Part shown: piece after piece, positions 5,922-8,811 of the stretch | Numbering within the stretch: position 1 is the first letter of the stretch | Layout: every line of letters starts with the position of its first letter | NCBI GenBank assembly: GCA_003486225.1 | Contig: DNGN01000301.1 | Span: 9,578-18,388, forward strand | Source of the DNA: Chloroflexota bacterium | Lineage (GTDB): Bacteria > Chloroflexota > Anaerolineae > Anaerolineales > UBA11579 | Direction: 5' to 3' | Length of the DNA: 8,811 nucleotides | The notes under the pieces: model-generated | Seen by the model: only the letters and a program-made list of their open reading frames with translations | Databases searched by the model: none | Told to the model about the DNA's origin: nothing | Program-made: the position numbers and the translations under genes

Positions 5922-7241
5922 TCAATACCTGATATGCGGGTCGGTGGGCTGAGGAGTAGGGCTGAAGGCAACCAGGCCTTTCTCAGCAAAAGTTTGCACG
6001 ATCTCCCAAACGGCCTGAAAAGGGATTTCCAGTTCCAGGGCGATATCTGCCACGGTGCGGGTGCCATCGCAGCGCTCCATGATGCGGAACAGGTTGCGGT
6101 GCCCCTCCGGATTGTGCCGATAATCGATCCAGATACCGTAACCAGAGGCAAACACCTCCCCTTTAAAGTGGTTGACGACATAAGCATTACGCTCAAATGC
6201 CTGCAGCATCGCAAGCACAGCATCGCGGGCATGTTCCAGGCGTTCCTGCGTGACAATTTCAGGCGTATCCGCACTGGAATGATATTCAGGATACGGCTGG
6301 TACATCGTTTCGAGCAGCTCGGGCCGCTCTACCCTGGAAAGGGAAAGCATCGGGACGCGCACACCCGGCGAATTGAACTGGCGCTCGTCGTTATTGATGA
6401 TCGTGCGGTAAGGGCCAACATATGCACCCGGTGCAGCCCCGCGCAATGCGCTGACAAGGGTCTTGTCGCTCTGGCTCTCTGGCAGGAAGGACTGCTGCAA
6501 GGCCAGCCCAGAATCGTTCCCCAGCATTTCCAGGAACAGGCCGCCAACCATCTTAGGGATCAAATCTTCGTGGTGGCTGAGGAAAGCCACTGAGCCGATG
6601 GTTTCCGGCAGGATCAGGAAGCGGTAGGTGTAATGGGGCTTGGGCTGTTCGAGAAGGCTGCGCATCACATCCAACCCCACGACCACGCCGGTCAGGTCGT
6701 CATTGACCATTGCCGGGTGGCAAAGATGGGCTGCCAGTATAAAGCAGTCTTCCACTTCACCCGGCACAATCACCTCCCCCACCTTGAGCATCCCCGGCTC
6801 AAACGTGGTGCGGATCACGACCCGGTATTGGTCTTCATCCATCAGGTCGCGTTCTTTTTGAGATATGCAAAGTCCCCAATCCCGCTGGTAATATTTGAAC
6901 ACGAAGGGGATCAGGTCTGGGTTGTGGGAATGCACATGCAGGTGCCTGAACAATTCCTCCCGGCCGATCACCCCTTCAAAAGGCAGGGAATAAGAAACCA
7001 CATGCAGCGGGTGGTTGGCATGATCAATGATCCTGCGGCCGTCCATGGTCTCCAGATACGCCTCGTGGCAGGCCCACTTCTCGGGGACTTTCCAGGTCCA
7101 AACTGGGGTCCCGCTGGCATATTCGTGGATGGTCATTGGCACTTCCTGTGCCAGCCGGTAGAGCGCCCGGTCATAATCATCCGAAACCAGTTCGCGTGCC
7201 AGGAACCAATTCTCATGGATCAATTCGATCATCGAGCTCAT
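5922..7241 (-). CDS. DUF4910/DUF2172 aminopeptidase-like protein with C-terminal winged helix
   Basis: This 439-residue protein has the layout of the DUF4910/DUF2172 family, zinc aminopeptidase-like proteins related to M28 peptidases and often annotated in polysaccharide loci. The N-terminal half holds an inserted beta-rich domain (about 55-165). Putative metal ligands are His172 and His175 in AAHLCHP, Asp181 or Asp182 in NDDLTG, Glu213 in LPETIGS, Asp243 in MLGND and His321 in YHSSADTPE. The last 65 residues (about 375-430) look like a winged helix with RTVADIALELEIPFQAVWEI. I chose the ATG at 7241: a GGAGGTGA sits 7 bases upstream, and the ATGA overlap joins it to the acetyltransferase stop. 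A longer reading to 7370 only extends into that gene. There is no signal peptide, so it is probably cytoplasmic. It may hydrolyse an amide or peptide-like bond in a sugar intermediate; this is not shown. Confidence 0.92.
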   Translation of the reverse strand: MSSMIELIHENWFLARELVSDDYDRALYRLAQEVPMTIHEYASGTPVWTWKVPEKWACHEAYLETMDGRRIIDHANHPLHVVSYSLPFEGVIGREELFRHLHVHSHNPDLIPFVFKYYQRDWGLCISQKERDLMDEDQYRVVIRTTFEPGMLKVGEVIVPGEVEDCFILAAHLCHPAMVNDDLTGVVVGLDVMRSLLEQPKPHYTYRFLILPETIGSVAFLSHHEDLIPKMVGGLFLEMLGNDSGLALQQSFLPESQSDKTLVSALRGAAPGAYVGPYRTIINNDERQFNSPGVRVPMLSLSRVERPELLETMYQPYPEYHSSADTPEIVTQERLEHARDAVLAMLQAFERNAYVVNHFKGEVFASGYGIWIDYRHNPEGHRNLFRIMERCDGTRTVADIALELEIPFQAVWEIVQTFAEKGLVAFSPTPQPTDPHIRY

Positions 7242-8020
7242 TCCTTCACCTCCGGCGGATTGCTGACAAAACGCCACGGGTCCTGCCGCAGCAAGTCGCT
7301 TGTGGCCTGCACAAAATCCGGCAATGTGCACAGCGAGATCTGGCCATAATGCAGTGCAGCCGACTGCCACTGACCGCGCCGGCGCAGTTCTTGCTCCACC
7401 TCGTAAATTTCCAGTTGGGCGTCCATTTCCAGATCACGCACATACATGCGGCAGGAAACCGGCTGCCAGCTACCCGCGCGCCGTACCCGCCCGCTGAAAT
7501 CTTTCCAATAGCGGTAAGGCACCCCCACGCGCTGCTCGCTGTAGTGCAGTACAGAAGCAGCCTGCACATCAGCCCCCAGCAACAGCAGCTTGAAGCCCAT
7601 TCGGACCATCCGGTCCACTGCCGAGCCGTCATCAAAGGCCGATGGCGTATCCAAAGCGGCCAATTCAGCGGCATGTTCCCCGATCAAGGCAAAAGACTGC
7701 ATCGGGTGCCTGGTGCGCACCGCCTCAGGCTGCTGCCTGAAAAACTCAGAAAATGCGCCCATCCCCACTGCGGGTGCCAGATCCGGATCATACTCTTCCC
7801 CCCTGGCGAAGGAAAAATTGAATACAGGCACTGCCAGCGTTCCCTTGGGCGGGCGGTTATTTAAACCTACTGCTGCTCGCAAAGCATTCAGATAAATCTC
7901 TATACCACCGTCGGGGCGCCCAAAATACTGCAAGGCAGAGTGGACCAGGACCCCATCTCCCTGCCGCACCCCTACCTTCAGGAGGCATTCCAAGATCTGC
8001 TGCTGATTAACCTGTAGCAT
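7238..8020 (-). CDS. AAC(3)-family N-acetyltransferase
   Basis: This is a 260-residue member of the antibiotic N-acetyltransferase superfamily, named for aminoglycoside 3-N-acetyltransferases. Many members sit in biosynthetic loci and acetylate other amines. Visible marks are LVHSAL (25-30), PVFNFSF (65-71), VRTRHPMQSFALIG (101-114) and VLHYSEQ (157-163), with His159 and Glu162 as the probable catalytic pair. Length is typical. The chosen ATG at 8020 overlaps the GNAT gene's end by 14 bases. A longer in-frame reading to 8113 adds a Cys/Trp/Ser-rich stretch antisense to nothing useful and within the GNAT gene, so I rejected it. The ribosome site is weak (AAAG directly before ATG), so translation probably depends on the upstream gene. 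Context favours acetylation of an amino sugar or aminoacyl group over drug resistance. Confidence 0.9.
   Translation of the reverse strand: MLQVNQQQILECLLKVGVRQGDGVLVHSALQYFGRPDGGIEIYLNALRAAVGLNNRPPKGTLAVPVFNFSFARGEEYDPDLAPAVGMGAFSEFFRQQPEAVRTRHPMQSFALIGEHAAELAALDTPSAFDDGSAVDRMVRMGFKLLLLGADVQAASVLHYSEQRVGVPYRYWKDFSGRVRRAGSWQPVSCRMYVRDLEMDAQLEIYEVEQELRRRGQWQSAALHYGQISLCTLPDFVQATSDLLRQDPWRFVSNPPEVKE
7246..7253 (-). promoter_or_regulatory. Strong ribosome binding site GGAGGTGA for the aminopeptidase-like gene
   Basis: GGAGGTGA is a full match to the 16S anti-Shine-Dalgarno end, placed 7 bases before the ATG at 7241 and inside the last codons of the acetyltransferase gene. It is the best ribosome site in the window. 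It fixes the start codon and suggests higher independent initiation for this gene. Confidence 0.8.
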
Positions 8021-8528
8021 CTTTATAATGATCGTAATCGTCCCACAGCAGGCGCGCCTGGCGCAGCTCCAACTTGAATCCCATGCTTTCGTACAGCTTC
8101 CAGCTGGGATCATTGTGGGCTAACACTTGAATTTCGATGGAGTGCACATCCTGCTCGCGCAGCCAATCAAGGGCCAGTTCGGATAACCTGCGACCGACCC
8201 CGCCCCGGCGCGCTTTTTCTTCGATCCACATATCGCTCAACGTGCCGACCATCACACCGCCCCAATATGGCGGGACCCGCTTGATGCGCGAAAGCATAAA
8301 GCCGACTACTTCGCCATCCATCTCAGCAATATGCACCAGCGAGAACTTGCCGTAGGTACGCGCAAAAGAATCCAGCCAGGCTTGTCCGACATCCTCCGGC
8401 TGGGGCAGGCCCAGGTCCAGATCTCGGAAGTAAGCATCCAGCTTTTCGTAAAAAGCTTTCAGAATCGGAAAATCGTCCTCTGTTCCGAGCCGGTAGCGCA
8501 CCTCAGCAGGGGCAGCTGGTTCACTCAT
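8007..8528 (-). CDS. GNAT-family acetyltransferase
   Basis: This is a 173-residue GCN5-related N-acetyltransferase, which transfers an acetyl or other acyl group from acyl-CoA to an amine. The core is visible: an N-terminal arm (10-35), the strand VHIAEMDGEVVGFML (65-79), the long strand before the CoA loop (SDMWIEEK, 98-105), the pyrophosphate-binding loop ARRGGVGRRL (106-115) and the C-terminal NDPSWKLYESMGF (139-151). The ATG at 8528 overlaps the upstream ligase stop by 8 bases, and GAGGGAG lies 7 bases ahead of it. Substrate cannot be read from the sequence. Being next to an aaRS-like ligase and an AAC(3)-type enzyme, it may act on the same amino group or on an aminoacylated carrier, which is inference only. 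Confidence 0.92.
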   Translation of the reverse strand: MSEPAAPAEVRYRLGTEDDFPILKAFYEKLDAYFRDLDLGLPQPEDVGQAWLDSFARTYGKFSLVHIAEMDGEVVGFMLSRIKRVPPYWGGVMVGTLSDMWIEEKARRGGVGRRLSELALDWLREQDVHSIEIQVLAHNDPSWKLYESMGFKLELRQARLLWDDYDHYKDATG

Positions 8529-8811
8529 TCATCCACTCCCTCACCAATTTCGGCCAGTTCGAAGGATCGAAGCCAAACTGGGCCAGGAAAGCATAGACCA
8601 TGCGCTCCAGTCCGAAGGCTGTGCAACCGGTGTGGATCGGACCGCCGTCCGGCAATGTGATGTTGAGGTGCCGGCCAAAAAAGTCTTGATGATAATTATA
8701 GGAACCCACGGCCAGGGTGCTGTTCTTGAAAGGCAGCCGCGCCCGGATCTCATATTTGAGTTGGAAAGCCGTCTGGAAAGCCGTCTGCTTGCGGAACTCG
8801 CCAACAAAGAA
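8521..8811 (-). CDS. aaRS-like amino acid:[carrier protein] ligase, C-terminal 96 residues only
   Basis: The visible 96 residues (5' end cut by the right edge) are the C-terminal part of a class II aminoacyl-tRNA-synthetase-like catalytic domain. SYNYHQDFFGRHLNI (37-51 of the fragment) and HTGCTAFGLERM (60-71) match the C-terminal region of amino acid:[carrier protein] ligases, the truncated seryl-tRNA-synthetase homologues. Cys63 would be one zinc ligand and Arg70, in GLER, the motif 3 arginine that holds ATP. Known members activate a small amino acid with ATP and load it on the phosphopantetheine arm of a carrier protein, not on tRNA. The fragment ends soon after motif 3, with no tRNA-binding domain, as in that family. 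A true seryl-tRNA synthetase is less likely because of the GCTAFGLER form and the gene setting. The carrier protein is not in the window. Confidence 0.82.
   Translation of the reverse strand, partial: FFVGEFRKQTAFQTAFQLKYEIRARLPFKNSTLAVGSYNYHQDFFGRHLNITLPDGGPIHTGCTAFGLERMVYAFLAQFGFDPSNWPKLVREWMNE
8536..8542 (-). promoter_or_regulatory. Ribosome binding site GAGGGAG for the GNAT gene
   Basis: GAGGGAG lies within the last codons of the ligase gene and ends 7 bases before the ATG at 8528. It supports that start over the nearby ATG at 8532, which is in the ligase reading frame and meets its stop at once. Confidence 0.65.
8762..8787. repeat. 12-base tandem duplication in the ligase gene
   Basis: TGGAAAGCCGTC is present twice in tandem (8762-8773 and 8774-8785), and the match continues 2 bases further. 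It keeps the frame and encodes TAFQTAFQ at residues 10-17 of the visible ligase fragment. An in-frame slippage duplication is the simplest reading, but a natural family sequence is possible. Confidence 0.7.

Noticed and set aside
5921..6274. Longer N-terminus for the sulfotransferase (118 extra residues)
   Set aside because: The extension is a Cys/Trp/Arg/Ser-rich shadow of the aminopeptidase-like gene's 3' end. The ATG at 5920 begins 1 base after that gene's stop, as in a normal operon junction.
7242..7370. Longer N-terminus for the aminopeptidase-like protein (43 extra residues)
   Set aside because: The extension reads through the acetyltransferase gene in another frame, whereas the ATG at 7241 has a full GGAGGTGA site.
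6633..7864. Plus-strand open frames at 6633-7349 and 7136-7864
   Set aside because: They lie opposite the aminopeptidase-like and AAC(3)-type genes, overlap each other in different frames, show no family motifs and have no upstream ribosome site that I can see.
7238..8020. Aminoglycoside resistance gene
   Set aside because: The family match is real, but the gene is embedded in a co-directional glycan locus with no mobile element or other resistance gene. A biosynthetic acetyltransferase is more likely.

Overview
The window is a tightly packed block of eleven genes, all on the minus strand, so transcription runs from 8811 down to 1. Nine genes are complete, and one is cut at each window edge. 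I see no tRNA, rRNA, CRISPR array, insertion sequence or convincing terminator, and no gene-free stretch above 67 bases. Moderate G+C, bacterial Shine-Dalgarno sites and the mix of families point to a bacterium. A Chloroflexota (Anaerolineae-like) host would fit, but that is a weak impression and not shown by the sequence.

In transcription order: (1) the C-terminal end of a class II aminoacyl-tRNA-synthetase-like protein, closest in motif to the amino acid:[carrier protein] ligases (8811-8521); (2) a GNAT acetyltransferase (8528-8007); (3) an AAC(3)-family N-acetyltransferase (8020-7238); (4) a DUF4910/DUF2172 aminopeptidase-like protein with a C-terminal winged helix (7241-5922); (5) a PAPS-dependent sulfotransferase (5920-5045); (6) a family 2 glycosyltransferase (5038-4094); (7) a CMP-sugar synthetase of the acylneuraminate cytidylyltransferase type (4075-3386); (8) a D-2-hydroxyacid dehydrogenase (3363-2386); (9) a short-chain dehydrogenase (2318-1560); (10) an MptE-like/DUF115 protein (1555-752); (11) a second family 2 glycosyltransferase, cut by the left edge (689-1).

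The first four genes overlap by 8, 14 and 4 bases, and the fifth follows after 1 base, so they are probably translationally coupled. Later gaps are 6, 18, 22, 67, 4 and 62 bases. The only promoter-like element I can see lies just before gene 11.

Together the set reads as a surface-glycan or glycoconjugate locus. Two oxidoreductases and a cytidylyltransferase could make and activate an acidic sugar. Two glycosyltransferases would assemble it, and sulfotransferase and acetyltransferase genes would decorate it. The unusual part is the upstream half, where an aaRS-like ligase, two N-acetyltransferase-type enzymes and an aminopeptidase-like hydrolase sit together. That combination suggests amino-acid-derived or N-acylated chemistry within the glycan pathway. 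This pathway is inferred from family membership and gene order; no substrate can be read from the sequence.
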